Notes: a model not told the origin generated them from the sequence alone. Shown: positions 43,687-53,299, counted from the stretch's first letter. The stretch: DNA of 64,000 bases from CBDCFT01 sp965216365 (GCA_965216365.1 CBDCFT010000003.1:1-64000), one strand, 5' to 3'. Translations and numbers: made by a program.

Positions 43687-45959
43687 TGTTATCCAACGAA
43701 CTTGAAGCATCACTAAACGTCGCCATTCAAAGTGCGCGCGAGCATCGACATGAATTTATTACGGTCGAACATTTGTTGGCGTCGCTGTTGGAAAACTCAT
43801 CTGTTGTCAAAGTGCTGCGTGCTTGTGGCGGTAATATCGATGCGCTGCGCCAAAAGCTGGCGCATTTTTTAACTGAAGAAATTCCGGTGCTGCCGGAAGG
43901 CAGTGAAGACGAAACTCAGCCTGGTGCCGGATTTCAACGCGTGGTGCAACGTGCGATTTTACATGTGCAACACAGTAACCAAAAAGAAGTTACTGGCGCA
44001 AACGTATTGGTGGCGATTTTTGCGGAACGTGATTCGCACGCCGTCTATTTTTTACACCAGCAGGACATCACACGTTTTGACGTGGTGAATTATATTTCCC
44101 ATGGTATTTCCAAGGTGGCCGGCGAAAACGCAGGCTTACCGGCGCCGGATGGTGACCCCGAAGCTGTCGCTGGCGAACAAGGCGAAGAGGCGAGTGCGCT
44201 GGCGTCTTTTGCCGTTGATCTGAATGCCTTGGCGGAGACCGGACAAGTTGATCCATTGATCGGGCGTGCAGACGAAGTCGAGCGCACCATTCAAATTCTG
44301 TGCCGGCGCCGCAAAAATAATCCGCTGTTTGTCGGTGAGGCCGGTGTAGGTAAAACCGCCATCGCTGAAGGTTTAGCGAAAAAAATTGTCGAAGGCGAAG
44401 TGCCCGATGTGCTGGGGGATAGCACGATTTACGCTTTGGATATGGGTTCGTTGTTGGCAGGTACGAAGTATCGTGGTGATTTCGAGCAACGACTGAAAGG
44501 CGTGCTTAATGAGCTGAAAACCACTGAGGGCGCAATTCTGTTTATTGATGAAATTCACACCATTATCGGCGCTGGCGCTGCCTCCGGTGGCGCTATGGAT
44601 GCATCGAATCTTTTAAAACCCATGCTTGCGTCCGGTGAAGTCAAATGTATTGGTTCTACAACCTATCAGGAATACCGCGGCATTTTTGAAAAAGATCGTG
44701 CGTTGTCACGGCGTTTTCAAAAAATCGATGTGACCGAGCCTTCAGTCGACGAAGCGGTGAAAATTTTGCGTGGTCTCAAGTCGCGTTTTGAAGAACACCA
44801 CGATGTGCGTTTTACTAAACCCGCCTTACGCAGTGCGGTGGAGTTATCGGATCGCTATATCACCGATCGGCATTTACCCGATAAAGCAATTGATGTCATT
44901 GATGAGGCCGGCGCGCACACCCGGTTGCAGCCGGAAAACAAGCGCAAAAAAACTATCGGCGTGAATGAGATTGAAACCATCGTGTCCAAGATGGCGCGTA
45001 TTCCGCCCAAGACAGTGTCCAGGTCGGACAAGGAATCCTTGCGTAATCTCGGACGCGATTTGAAAATGGTAGTGTTCGGACAGGACGAAGCCATCGATGC
45101 CTTGGCCAGCGCAATAAAACTGGCGCGGTCGGGTCTGGCGAATCCTGAAAAACCAATCTCGTCGTTTTTATTCTCCGGTCCGACCGGCGTCGGCAAGACG
45201 GAAGTGACAAAACAGCTTGCCTACACCCTGGGCATCGAACTGGTTCGTTTCGACATGACCGAATACATGGAGCGGCATACCGTGTCGCGCTTAATCGGTG
45301 CGCCACCGGGGTACGTCGGTTTTGATCAGGGTGGCTTGCTGACCGAGGCGATCAACAAACATCCGCATGCCGTTTTATTGCTGGATGAAATCGAAAAAGC
45401 TCATCCGGATGTTTTTAATATTCTGCTGCAGGTGATGGATTATGGAACCCTGACTGACAACAACGGACGCAAATCGGATTTTCGTAATGTGATTATTGTC
45501 ATGACCACTAACGCAGGCGCTACCGAACTGAGTCGCGGATCCGTTGGCTTCGTTGCCCAGGATCACACGGCCGATGACAAGGAAGCGATCAAAAAAATGT
45601 TCACGCCGGAGTTTCGTAACCGCTTGGACAGTGTCATCCGCTTCAAATCATTGGATGAAGACACCATCATGCATGTGGTCGGCAAGTTTGTTATTGAACT
45701 GGAACATCAGTTGCAGGAAAAGAATGTGCAACTAGAAGTGGACGAGAAAGCACGCAAGTGGCTGGCTAAACACGGTCATGAACCGACCATGGGCGCGCGG
45801 CCAATGGCGCGTTTGATTCAGGACAAGATCAAGAAAGAACTAGCCGACGAAGTCTTATTCGGCAAACTCGCCAGCGGTGGCGAGGTGACTGTCAGCGAAA
45901 AAGACGGCGAGTTGACTTTTGAGATTCATACCAAGGACAAGGAGCTGGTACCGGCTTAA
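43686..45959 (+). CDS. clpA: ATP-dependent Clp protease ATP-binding subunit ClpA
   Basis: 757 residues in order: N-domain (LSNELEASLNVAIQSAREHRHEFITVEHLL), D1 AAA+ with GEAGVGKTAIAEGLA and FIDEIHTIIGAG, D2 AAA+ with GPTGVGKTEVTKQLA and LLLDEIEKAHPDVFN, then the ClpP-binding IG-loop region and C-terminal MGARPMARLIQDKIKKEL. It unfolds substrates for ClpP. Coupled to clpS. Confidence 0.97.
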   Translation: MLSNELEASLNVAIQSAREHRHEFITVEHLLASLLENSSVVKVLRACGGNIDALRQKLAHFLTEEIPVLPEGSEDETQPGAGFQRVVQRAILHVQHSNQKEVTGANVLVAIFAERDSHAVYFLHQQDITRFDVVNYISHGISKVAGENAGLPAPDGDPEAVAGEQGEEASALASFAVDLNALAETGQVDPLIGRADEVERTIQILCRRRKNNPLFVGEAGVGKTAIAEGLAKKIVEGEVPDVLGDSTIYALDMGSLLAGTKYRGDFEQRLKGVLNELKTTEGAILFIDEIHTIIGAGAASGGAMDASNLLKPMLASGEVKCIGSTTYQEYRGIFEKDRALSRRFQKIDVTEPSVDEAVKILRGLKSRFEEHHDVRFTKPALRSAVELSDRYITDRHLPDKAIDVIDEAGAHTRLQPENKRKKTIGVNEIETIVSKMARIPPKTVSRSDKESLRNLGRDLKMVVFGQDEAIDALASAIKLARSGLANPEKPISSFLFSGPTGVGKTEVTKQLAYTLGIELVRFDMTEYMERHTVSRLIGAPPGYVGFDQGGLLTEAINKHPHAVLLLDEIEKAHPDVFNILLQVMDYGTLTDNNGRKSDFRNVIIVMTTNAGATELSRGSVGFVAQDHTADDKEAIKKMFTPEFRNRLDSVIRFKSLDEDTIMHVVGKFVIELEHQLQEKNVQLEVDEKARKWLAKHGHEPTMGARPMARLIQDKIKKELADEVLFGKLASGGEVTVSEKDGELTFEIHTKDKELVPA

Positions 45960-46098
45960 GTTGGTAAGCTGTCGGCCTATGGCCGAATTGTTTTAACCGG
46001 GGAGCCGGAACAAGTTCGGCATGACGAAACGGTGTCTTTCTGTCAATACAAGGAGGCGGGATCCACTCACTGCCAGTGTCTTGCAAAACGATCATCTA

Positions 46099-46809
46099 TT
46101 ACTTCAAATCTATCCCTTCGGCGTTTTCGAGTAAAAACCGCGTGACGTTATTGCCTTTCCGATCTTCGATTTTTATCGGTAAATTATCCAATTCAGGAAC
46201 AACCCAAACGACAAACTGGCGGTTCTCTTTATCGACGCGGTTTTTTTCGATGCGCAGCGTATCGAATGTGCCGACAGGTGTTTCAAGTGATTCACCCACC
46301 GGTTCGGCATAACGATAGGCGCGAATCTTTTTACTACCGACAATATAGCCCGTGGCGTTCGCAAGTTTTGGTAATGGCCGCCACATCAAACTCACCGGGA
46401 AACTGCCCGCGTCTACTGTAATACCGTTGGGTAAAGATTTGTCTTCTGCTTCGCTAAAACTGACTTTTTGCTTATCCCAATTCAAATTTGCCGAGCGAAC
46501 GTACTTTTTACTCCCGGTGCGCGATTGCACATAACGTATCGGCAATAAATCTCGGTTTGAAATGTTGTACACTACTTTTTCCATCGATTCGTCGTTGGAA
46601 AACGCGGCGGCAACACCGATGGGAACGGCTTTAGAGGATGTTACGAGTTGTCCGTTTTGTTTTTCGAAGTTGATTTCATACTGCCCACGCCCCAAACCTG
46701 ATTTTTCCACTGAATAGGTCAAAGTTAATTTAGGCGGGATATCGGCCGCCCGGCTGCTGTTCGCTAACAACAGCAGCAAGCAGAAAAAAATCGCATGGAA
46801 TACGATCAT
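46099..46809 (-). CDS. DUF3108 domain protein, exported
   Basis: 236 residues from ATG 46809, which begins a signal peptide (FHAIFFCLLLLLANSSRAAD). The mature part has the DUF3108 beta pattern: LTLTYSVEKSGLGRGQYEINF, YVRSANLNWDKQKVSF, FPVSLMWRPLPKL and RKGNNVTRFLLENAEGIDL. Genes of this family follow purMN in many gammaproteobacteria, as here (34 bases from the purN stop). Role unknown, possibly periplasmic or outer-membrane. Longer upstream starts would overlap purN. Confidence 0.82.
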   Translation of the reverse strand: MIVFHAIFFCLLLLLANSSRAADIPPKLTLTYSVEKSGLGRGQYEINFEKQNGQLVTSSKAVPIGVAAAFSNDESMEKVVYNISNRDLLPIRYVQSRTGSKKYVRSANLNWDKQKVSFSEAEDKSLPNGITVDAGSFPVSLMWRPLPKLANATGYIVGSKKIRAYRYAEPVGESLETPVGTFDTLRIEKNRVDKENRQFVVWVVPELDNLPIKIEDRKGNNVTRFLLENAEGIDLK

Positions 46810-46843
46810 GCCACTTTCAGCGAACGAGAACCTTGTTTTGTCG

Positions 46844-47488
46844 TTAAACGACACGGTTAATGCCTTGTTCCGGTTTGCGTTCTCCATCCAGCAGTACGCG
46901 TCCGCTACTGACGGACAAGCGGTTTTCGGCGAACCAGCGAATGGCGATGGGGTAAATGTCATATTCGATTTTATGCACGCGTTGTTCAAGGGATTGTGCT
47001 GTATCATCCGGATTTACGGTGAATCCGCGCTGAATAATAACCGGTCCGCTGTCGAGATCGGGCGTTACGAAGTGCACGCTTGCACCATGTCGTTGAGCGC
47101 CGTCATCGAACACGCGTTGATGCGTATTAAGTCCTTTGTAGTGCGGTAGTAACGCGGGGTGGATATTTATCAAACGGTTACGGTAGTGTTGCACAAACTC
47201 CGTTGTGAGAATGCGCATAAATCCGGCCAGCACCACGAGACCGGGACAATGTTCGTCGATAAGTTTTATCAGCGCGGTATCGTAGTCTGATCGCGATTCA
47301 AATTGTTTATGATCCAGTATGGAAGTCGGAATGTTTGCCTTTTTTGCTCGCTCCAATCCAAAGGCGTCGGCGCGGTTGCTGATGACAGCAGCTATTTTTG
47401 CAGGTATGTCGCCTGAGTTTGTTGCATCAATTATTTTTTGCAGGTTAGTGCCGCTCCCGGAAATCAGAACGACGATGCGTAGACTCAT
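46844..47488 (-). CDS. purN: Phosphoribosylglycinamide formyltransferase 1 (GART)
   Basis: 214 residues. VVLISGSGTNLQKIIDA, LAGFMRIL, INIHPALLPHYKGLNTHQRVFDDGAQRHGASVHFVTPDLDSGPVI are the family motifs, with catalytic Asn/His/Asp of NIHP and D in TPDLD. It uses formyl-THF for the third purine step. The start overlaps the purM stop by four bases. Ends 34 bases before the DUF3108 gene. Confidence 0.96.
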   Translation of the reverse strand: MSLRIVVLISGSGTNLQKIIDATNSGDIPAKIAAVISNRADAFGLERAKKANIPTSILDHKQFESRSDYDTALIKLIDEHCPGLVVLAGFMRILTTEFVQHYRNRLINIHPALLPHYKGLNTHQRVFDDGAQRHGASVHFVTPDLDSGPVIIQRGFTVNPDDTAQSLEQRVHKIEYDIYPIAIRWFAENRLSVSSGRVLLDGERKPEQGINRVV

Positions 47489-48525
47489 GTTTTTATAACG
47501 ACATCCGGCGAATCGTTTTGATTGGTTTCGATATGCCCGATTGTAAAAACCGTTTCACCGTGATCTTCGAGAATCGTGGTCGCTGTTTGTTCGTCATTGC
47601 TGTTAACGATGATCGCCATGCCGATACCGCAATTAAATGTGCGTTGCATTTCATCCGTTTCGATGTTGCCATGTATTTGCAGCCAGTCAAAAATCTCCGG
47701 TTGGTTCCATTGACGACTATCCAAAACAGCACCGAAACCTTCGGGAATGACACGTTTTATGTTTCCCGGCAAGCCGCCACCAGTGATGTGTGCAATCGCT
47801 GAGGCTTCGATCTTATTTGTCAGCACCAATAACGAACGCACATAAATACGTGTCGGTGTGAGCAATACATCGCCGAGTGTCGATCCGGCAAATGAGTCGC
47901 TGAGTTTATGGTCGCCGGACTCGATAACTTTACGCACCAGTGAAAAGCCATTGGAGTGCACGCCACTGGAGGCCACACCTAAAATGATGTCACCTTCAGC
48001 GACACCGCTGTGGTCGATGATCTTGGATTTTTCCACTGCGCCGACACAAAATCCGGCGAGATCGTAATCGTCTTCGCCGTACATTCCCGGCATTTCAGCA
48101 GTCTCGCCACCGATAAGAGCCGCACCGGCCAACTCGCACCCGCGCCCGATTCCTGCAATGACTTGTTCGGCGACTTCGTTGTGTAACCGGCTGGTGGCGA
48201 TATAGTCGAGAAAGAATAATGGCTCCGCACCACAGACAATAATATCGTTCGCGCACATGGCGACGAGGTCGATACCGACGGTGTCGTGTTTGTTCATTTC
48301 TATTGCAAGTTTTAACTTGGTGCCGACGCCATCCGTGCCGGAGACCAGAACCGGTTCCTTGAATCGTCCCGGTGGTATTTCGAACATGCCACCAAACCCG
48401 CCGATACTTTCCATCCACCCGGGCCGGCGAGTCCGTTCGGCAATCGGTTTTATGGCATCGACCAGTGCATCGCCTGCATCAATATCGACACCCGCATCGC
48501 GATAACTCAAAGAACGTTTGTTCAT
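47485..48525 (-). CDS. purM: Phosphoribosylformylglycinamidine cyclo-ligase (AIR synthase)
   Basis: 347 residues. The family N-terminus LSYRDAGVDIDAGDALVDAIK follows closely after the chosen ATG (48525). FGGMFEIP, VSGTDGVGTKLKLAIE, CANDIIVCGAEPLFFLDYIA, GGETAEMPGMY and ITGGGLPGNIKRV are conserved PurM elements. It forms the imidazole ring of AIR. Divergent from the phosphatidyltransferase gene. Confidence 0.96.
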   Translation of the reverse strand: MNKRSLSYRDAGVDIDAGDALVDAIKPIAERTRRPGWMESIGGFGGMFEIPPGRFKEPVLVSGTDGVGTKLKLAIEMNKHDTVGIDLVAMCANDIIVCGAEPLFFLDYIATSRLHNEVAEQVIAGIGRGCELAGAALIGGETAEMPGMYGEDDYDLAGFCVGAVEKSKIIDHSGVAEGDIILGVASSGVHSNGFSLVRKVIESGDHKLSDSFAGSTLGDVLLTPTRIYVRSLLVLTNKIEASAIAHITGGGLPGNIKRVIPEGFGAVLDSRQWNQPEIFDWLQIHGNIETDEMQRTFNCGIGMAIIVNSNDEQTATTILEDHGETVFTIGHIETNQNDSPDVVIKT

Positions 48526-48635
48526 AAATGTTGTGGCAACTGCAAGGGAAGGCATATGTTGATGCGCCTATGGTATCTTATCGCATCGGAAAGTTGGACA
48601 TTTTAGATTAACCGGGCGCCGCCTCAGCTTACTTC

Positions 48636-49247
48636 GTGTTATCGCAAATTCCTAATTTATTAACCTTGCTGCGTATCGCGGCGGCGCCGGTGATGGTGGT
48701 GCTTCTCAATGACCAATCCTATCAAGCCGCATTCCTGGTGTTTTTACTCGCCGGTATTTCCGATGGTCTCGATGGTTATCTGGCCAAGCGTTTTGACTGG
48801 GTTAGCCGTCTCGGTGCGACACTTGACCCGGTCGCTGATAAGCTATTGATTATTAGCGCGTTTGTGATGCTTGCCCTGCAGGATCAGGTGCCGTTTGCCT
48901 TGCTCGTCGCGGTCGGTTTTCGCGACCTTTTGATTGTCGGAGGCTACCTCATGCTGGTTGCGTTACACGGCAACGTTCACATGCGGCCGAGTTTTGTCAG
49001 CAAACTGAATACGTTTTTACTTATTTCCCTGGTGTGTCTAGTGTTGCTGGATCTGACTGGATGGTTATCGCTACCGGGTCTGATAAACATGTTGGTATGG
49101 GCTGTGGGTGTGACAACCATCTGGAGCGGCGTGCACTACGCATGGGTATTTGGTGTCGAACGTGAATCACCCGAGGAAGATGACGATAAAAATAGCGAAA
49201 AAAAACACAGGGAAGGTAAGCGTCACATTTCTTCAGACCAGGTCTGA
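48636..49247 (+). CDS. CDP-alcohol phosphatidyltransferase family protein (PgsA-like)
   Basis: 203 residues with several helices. GISDGLDGYLAKRFDWVSRLGATLDPVADK contains the CDP-alcohol phosphotransferase motif D-G-x2-A-R-type pattern with both Asp pairs. PgsA makes phosphatidylglycerophosphate; paralogues in this chromosomal position are often of unproven activity. Starts at GTG 48636; the C-terminus is very acidic/basic mixed (EDDDKNSEKKHREGK). One base from hda. Confidence 0.82.
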   Translation: MLSQIPNLLTLLRIAAAPVMVVLLNDQSYQAAFLVFLLAGISDGLDGYLAKRFDWVSRLGATLDPVADKLLIISAFVMLALQDQVPFALLVAVGFRDLLIVGGYLMLVALHGNVHMRPSFVSKLNTFLLISLVCLVLLDLTGWLSLPGLINMLVWAVGVTTIWSGVHYAWVFGVERESPEEDDDKNSEKKHREGKRHISSDQV

Positions 49248-49248
49248 T

Positions 49249-49947
49249 ATGCCGCGTCAATTGTTACTGCCGGTTCGGTTACACGATATTGCATCGTTTG
49301 AGAATTTTTTCCCGGGTCAAAACCTGGAACTAGTTTCACAGTTAATTAAGGTCGCGTCGAACGATAAACAATCCGCACACATGATTTACTTTTATGGCGA
49401 TGGCGCCTGCGGGAAAACGCATTTGTTACATGCCGTGTGCCGGCTGGCGAATCAATCCGGATTGTCCGTCGGTTATGTTCCGTTGGGTGATGAGAACATG
49501 ACGTTGGATGTTTTGGAAGACATGGCAGTGAGCGATGTCGTTTGCCTGGATGATATTCATAAGATTGCCGGCAAAGAAAAATGGGAACGCGCAATTTTGG
49601 ATGTGTACGAACAATCCCGTGCGCGCGCCGGCAATATGATCGTGGCGGGAGACCAGTCATTGGAAAACCTGCCGTTGTCGCTCGCGGATTTGAAATCACG
49701 TTTGGCGAGTGAACTGAGCTATGGTGTCATGCCGTTAACGGATAACGAAAAAAGTCAGGCTTTGAAACTGCGCGCACAGACACGCGGCATCAAGTTACCG
49801 CAAGACGTTATTTCCTATGTTTTAAAACGCTATCCGCGTGACACACACAGTCTATTCGGCTTGCTCGATCAAATAGACGATCTTTCGTTAACAAAGGGGC
49901 GGCGTGTCACTATTCCATTGATCCGCGAACTGGAGTTAAGCGCTTAG
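49249..49947 (+). CDS. hda: DnaA regulatory inactivator Hda
   Basis: 232 residues, DnaA-like AAA+ domain. RQLLLPVRLHDIASFENFFPG has the beta-clamp-binding QLxLP motif at the N-terminus, YFYGDGACGKTHLLHAVC is Walker A, VVCLDDIHKIAG is Walker B and LKSRLASELSYGVMPL the sensor region. Hda with the clamp stimulates ATP hydrolysis by DnaA, limiting initiation. ATG 49249 with AGGT ribosome site. Overlaps the convergent wrbA end by 12 bases. Confidence 0.93.
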   Translation: MPRQLLLPVRLHDIASFENFFPGQNLELVSQLIKVASNDKQSAHMIYFYGDGACGKTHLLHAVCRLANQSGLSVGYVPLGDENMTLDVLEDMAVSDVVCLDDIHKIAGKEKWERAILDVYEQSRARAGNMIVAGDQSLENLPLSLADLKSRLASELSYGVMPLTDNEKSQALKLRAQTRGIKLPQDVISYVLKRYPRDTHSLFGLLDQIDDLSLTKGRRVTIPLIRELELSA

Positions 49948-50529
49948 TTTCGCGGCGACTTCCGCCAGCCGTTTGCCCATGGCAATACACAATACTTTTT
50001 CATCGTCGCTAACCGGATTCCGGCTATCGGCCCCTGCATGATGACTCGCGCCATAAGGCGTACCGCCACTTTTGGTTTGCTGCAAAGCGCTTTCGCTGTA
50101 AGGAATACCGCTCAGGATCATGCCGTGATGCAACAACGGCAGCATCATCGACAGCAGGGTGGTTTCCTGTCCGCCATGCAGACTCGCGGTGGATGTGAAT
50201 ACCGCGCCCGGTTTGCCCTGTAACGCGCCGGACAACCATTGTGCGCCGGTTTGATCGAGAAAGTATTTCAGCGGCGCCGCCATGTTGCCAAAGCGTGTTG
50301 GCGAGCCGAGTGCAAGCCCAACGCATTCTTCCAGATCGTTCAGCGACGCATAAGGTTCGCCGGACTCGGGGATATCGTCTTCAACAGCTTCGCACACGGT
50401 CGAAACCGGTGGCACGGTCCGAATTCGCGCGTTGAAGCCATCGGCTTGTTCAATGCCGCGTGCAACATAACGTGCCATCTGCGCAGTCGCGCCGTAACGA
50501 CTGTAGTACAACACTAAAATTTCGGCCAC
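49936..50529 (-). CDS. wrbA: NAD(P)H:quinone oxidoreductase WrbA
   Basis: 197 residues of the flavodoxin-like WrbA family: VLYYSRYGATAQMARYVARGI (FMN phosphate loop), LGSPTRFGNMAAPLKYFLDQTG and SLHGGQETTLLSMMLPLLHHGMI. It reduces quinones by two electrons, using FMN. The central VSTVCEAVEDDIPESGEPY loop is typical for the long WrbA form. Directly downstream of arsC (2 bases). Confidence 0.92.
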   Translation of the reverse strand: MAEILVLYYSRYGATAQMARYVARGIEQADGFNARIRTVPPVSTVCEAVEDDIPESGEPYASLNDLEECVGLALGSPTRFGNMAAPLKYFLDQTGAQWLSGALQGKPGAVFTSTASLHGGQETTLLSMMLPLLHHGMILSGIPYSESALQQTKSGGTPYGASHHAGADSRNPVSDDEKVLCIAMGKRLAEVAAKLSA

Positions 50530-50531
50530 GT

Positions 50532-50876
50532 TTAAAGAATCCCCAATACGCTTTCCGGTGGCCGGCCGATAGCGGCTTTTCCGTTGGCGAGGACGATAGG
50601 CCGTTGCAGTATCGCCGGGTGTTCGACGATTGCCTGGATCAATTCATTGTCCGGCGAATCAAGCGAGACTTCCGATTGTTTGAATGCATCCTCGTTAGTG
50701 CGCACAATGTCTTTGGCCGGTTTGCCAAGCAAATCCAGAATATTCTTTAGTTCAGATTGGCTCGGTGGTGTCTTCAAATACTCCACGATAGTGGGTTCAA
50801 TGCCGTTGTCCTGCAACAATTGCAGGGTTTGGCGCGATTTCGAGCAGCGCGGATTATGATAAATGGTGAAAGACAT
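50532..50876 (-). CDS. arsC: ArsC family reductase
   Basis: 114 residues. TIYHNPRCSKSRQTLQLLQDNGIE carries the catalytic Cys (CSKSRQ), with EYLKTPPS and RPIVLANGKAAIGRPPESVL at the C-terminus as in glutaredoxin-coupled arsenate reductase. It may reduce arsenate; relatives of the Spx/ArsC-like YfgD have uncertain function. The wrbA-arsC pair is common in gammaproteobacteria. Divergent from the YihY gene. Confidence 0.87.
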   Translation of the reverse strand: MSFTIYHNPRCSKSRQTLQLLQDNGIEPTIVEYLKTPPSQSELKNILDLLGKPAKDIVRTNEDAFKQSEVSLDSPDNELIQAIVEHPAILQRPIVLANGKAAIGRPPESVLGIL

Positions 50877-50957
50877 GGCTTTTCCGGTTTGTTGACCCTT
50901 TTATAGCAGCGATGTTAGGTTGCAAAAAAATTCTTCGCAAGACTCAATAGCAATATA

Positions 50958-51830
50958 GTGAGAATTCAACGTTTGTTACGTGCGGTACTCAGCACCGTGA
51001 AAATTGTCGTGCGACGGTTGCGCGAGGACCGGTGTTTGCGGGTTGCAGCCGCACTGTCTTTTACCACTTTGCTGGCATTAGTGCCGCTGATTACGGTGGC
51101 GTTTTCCATGTTGTCTGTGTTTCCGGTTTTTGAGCAATGGTCTGTTGCATTTGAAGATTTCATGTACCGTAACTTTGTGCCGGCGGCGGGTGACGTCGTG
51201 CGTGAAAACCTAACTCAATTCACCCGACAGGCAGGGAAACTGACCGCCGTTGGCCTGGTTGTTTTATTGCTCAGCGCTTTATTTTTGCTGGCCACGGTGG
51301 AAGACAATTTCAATGAAATCTGGCGTGTGCATAAGGGGCGCAGTGTGTTTCAACGCCTGTTGGTGTATTGGGCCGTGATTTCCCTCGGACCGTTGCTCAT
51401 CGTCGCCAGCCTCTCGGTTAGTTCCTATATATTGACGTTGCCGTTTTTGCCGGATGAACGAACCTATCGCGGATTGATGTCGCATTTTTTGCCGGTACTG
51501 CCGTTTGTGCTTGAAACCGTCGCCTTCGTTATATTTTTTATGGCCATGCCCAACTGCACGGTGCGTTTTCGCGATGCGCTGGCTGGCGGTATCGTGGCTG
51601 CGGTGCTGTTCGAATGCGCAAAAAAAGGTTTCGCCATTTACGTATTGAATTTTCGTTCCTACGAAGTCATTTATGGCGCGCTCGCGACTATTCCCATTTT
51701 TCTCATCTGGATTTATCTTTCCTGGCTGATGGTATTGGTTGGTGCGCACGTTGCAGCAGCCCTGCCGGAAGTGGTGCGTGATCCGGTGTTAGCCAAACCC
51801 CGCGTCACAACCGGGGCTAAGTATGACTGA
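50958..51830 (+). CDS. YihY/BrkB family inner membrane protein
   Basis: 290 residues, about six membrane helices: VAAALSFTTLLALVPLITVAFSML is the family N-terminus, NFNEIWRVHKGRSVFQRLLVYWAV a loop signature, and YEVIYGALATIPIFLIWIYLSWLMVLVGAHVAAALPEV the C-terminal signature. Often annotated as ribonuclease BN or virulence factor BrkB, but transport or membrane roles are likelier. GTG start. Overlaps acyP by 8 bases. Confidence 0.87.
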   Translation: MRIQRLLRAVLSTVKIVVRRLREDRCLRVAAALSFTTLLALVPLITVAFSMLSVFPVFEQWSVAFEDFMYRNFVPAAGDVVRENLTQFTRQAGKLTAVGLVVLLLSALFLLATVEDNFNEIWRVHKGRSVFQRLLVYWAVISLGPLLIVASLSVSSYILTLPFLPDERTYRGLMSHFLPVLPFVLETVAFVIFFMAMPNCTVRFRDALAGGIVAAVLFECAKKGFAIYVLNFRSYEVIYGALATIPIFLIWIYLSWLMVLVGAHVAAALPEVVRDPVLAKPRVTTGAKYD

Positions 51831-52101
51831 ATCGACACCTTGTGTTCGATTTCAAGTGTCGGGCCGGGTGCAAGGTGTTGGTTTTCGTTACTCGGCCATG
51901 CAGGAAGCGGTTCGTCTCGGCATCAGCGGATGGGTGAAGAATTTGTCCAACGGTGATGTCGAGGTGATTGCGCAAGGCGACGAGCAACAATTAATGCAGA
52001 TGGAATTATGGCTACAACGCGGCCCGCGATTTGCTCAAGTAGCCAAAGTAAAACGTGAACCGTCGGATGAGTCGGTAACCGGTGATTTTGAAATCCGTTA
52101 A
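51823..52101 (+). CDS. acyP: Acylphosphatase
   Basis: 92 residues. FQVSGRVQGVGFRYSAMQEAVRLGISGWVKNLSNGDVEVIAQG includes the catalytic Arg (GFRY) and Asn (NLSNG). It hydrolyses acylphosphates. Short full-length enzyme, start ATG 51823 inside the YihY gene end. Confidence 0.93.
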   Translation: MTESTPCVRFQVSGRVQGVGFRYSAMQEAVRLGISGWVKNLSNGDVEVIAQGDEQQLMQMELWLQRGPRFAQVAKVKREPSDESVTGDFEIR

Positions 52102-52627
52102 GGTTGTAGTGTCAATCGGGTCCAGACATTTTTGCAAATTCAAGATACAGATTTTGAGAACATCTTACGTTCTAGTCTGATTTATATGCGGCTGCAATTT
52201 GCCCTTACCAGCCATACTCAAAATTGGTGATAATCGTTACACTGCGGGCATAAAACGGTCATTCTGTATATATGAACGATGAAAAACTTTGCGAAATTAC
52301 GAATGCCAGAGCACGCCTAATAAGAAACCGCTCTTACACATTTATTGACTGCGTGCTAACGGCAAAGAACAGACAATTTCTGAACTGCAACATCAGGTCT
52401 GCTTTCGTGGTGTATTCCAGTCATCCGCTTTTGGAGTCGCACAAGTAACCCCCCGAGCTACAAGCTACCCTTAACCTGACCAATTTTCCCGAGTGGTTAT
52501 CTCTAGAGGGATATATACTTAACAATATAATAACATAATTATATTAAAAATTATGAGCCGGTATGCTAGACATCGATTTAGTCTCAGATACCCGAACAAA
52601 TTTCAATCAACCCAAAGGTAGGTAACT
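52102..52627. promoter_or_regulatory. Long 5' region of the repeat-protein gene
   Basis: No gene is supported in these 526 bases. A 58-codon open frame at 52272-52448 has no ribosome site or known motif. The last 130 bases are very AT-rich (about 52500-52555) before the AGGTAGG ribosome site at 52616, a likely promoter zone and possible site for a nucleoid protein such as H-NS. I did not find a clear regulator site. Confidence 0.4.
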
Positions 52628-53299
52628 ATGTACATCAAATCATTAGCAGTAGCATTAGTCGTTAACTTAGTGATGTCATTTAGCGTATTCGCAGCTTCTA
52701 CGCATGATGGACTTGAGAATATGCCATCGAGTAATCCGGATCAAAATGCCGTCACTAACTGGTTCGATCCCGCCACATGGGGTGCTCAAGGTAAGGTAGT
52801 CTCGCAACCCGGCACACTAATGCCTTTTAACCCGGCACATCCCGCCAGTTGGGCCAAAATCATCTCTCCCCAAACTCACGTCGATTGGCACATGGCCTTC
52901 ACTAACCCAGCCAATTACGCTCAATTCATGCATCCGCAATTCTATATGCAATTCTTAAATCCCAATACGTGGATGGCTTGGATGAATCCGGCGAGTTATG
53001 CAACCTTTATGAACCCGGCCACTTATATGTGGTGGATGACACCGACAGCGTATGTCCACGGTATGGATCCGAACAATTACATGCAAATGATGAATCCGAC
53101 AAATTATACGGCGTTCATGAATCCTATGACTTACATGGAATGGATGAATCCAAACGCTTATAGCCTAGCGATGGGTCAGGACTCTCAGACAGACAGCGTC
53201 GATTGGAACGACTGGTTTAAGATGTTCGATCCAAACAATTATGCCGCACAAATGGAAAGTGGACAGAACGTTCCCGACGTACAGGAGCAAGATCAATAG
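52628..53299 (+). CDS. Exported nonapeptide-repeat protein of unknown function
   Basis: 223 residues. A signal peptide (residues 1-22, ending SFSVFAAS) is followed by a linker with two looser units, then by ten uninterrupted 9-residue units at residues 92-181 (52901-53170). Pro is at position 3 and an aromatic (Tyr or Trp) at position 6 in all ten; position 1 is mostly Met, position 9 mostly aromatic or Met (for example MNPASYATF, MNPATYMWW). A partial unit DPNNYAAQM lies near the C-terminus, and the tail is acidic. No cysteine. Met and aromatic content would suit a metal- or ligand-binding surface, but that is speculation. Family not recognised. Isolated by long gaps and ended by a terminator. 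Confidence 0.8.
   Translation: MYIKSLAVALVVNLVMSFSVFAASTHDGLENMPSSNPDQNAVTNWFDPATWGAQGKVVSQPGTLMPFNPAHPASWAKIISPQTHVDWHMAFTNPANYAQFMHPQFYMQFLNPNTWMAWMNPASYATFMNPATYMWWMTPTAYVHGMDPNNYMQMMNPTNYTAFMNPMTYMEWMNPNAYSLAMGQDSQTDSVDWNDWFKMFDPNNYAAQMESGQNVPDVQEQDQ

Noticed and set aside
52272..52448. 58-codon open frame upstream of the repeat protein
   Set aside because: No Shine-Dalgarno site, no motif, and cysteine/arginine-rich random-like composition.
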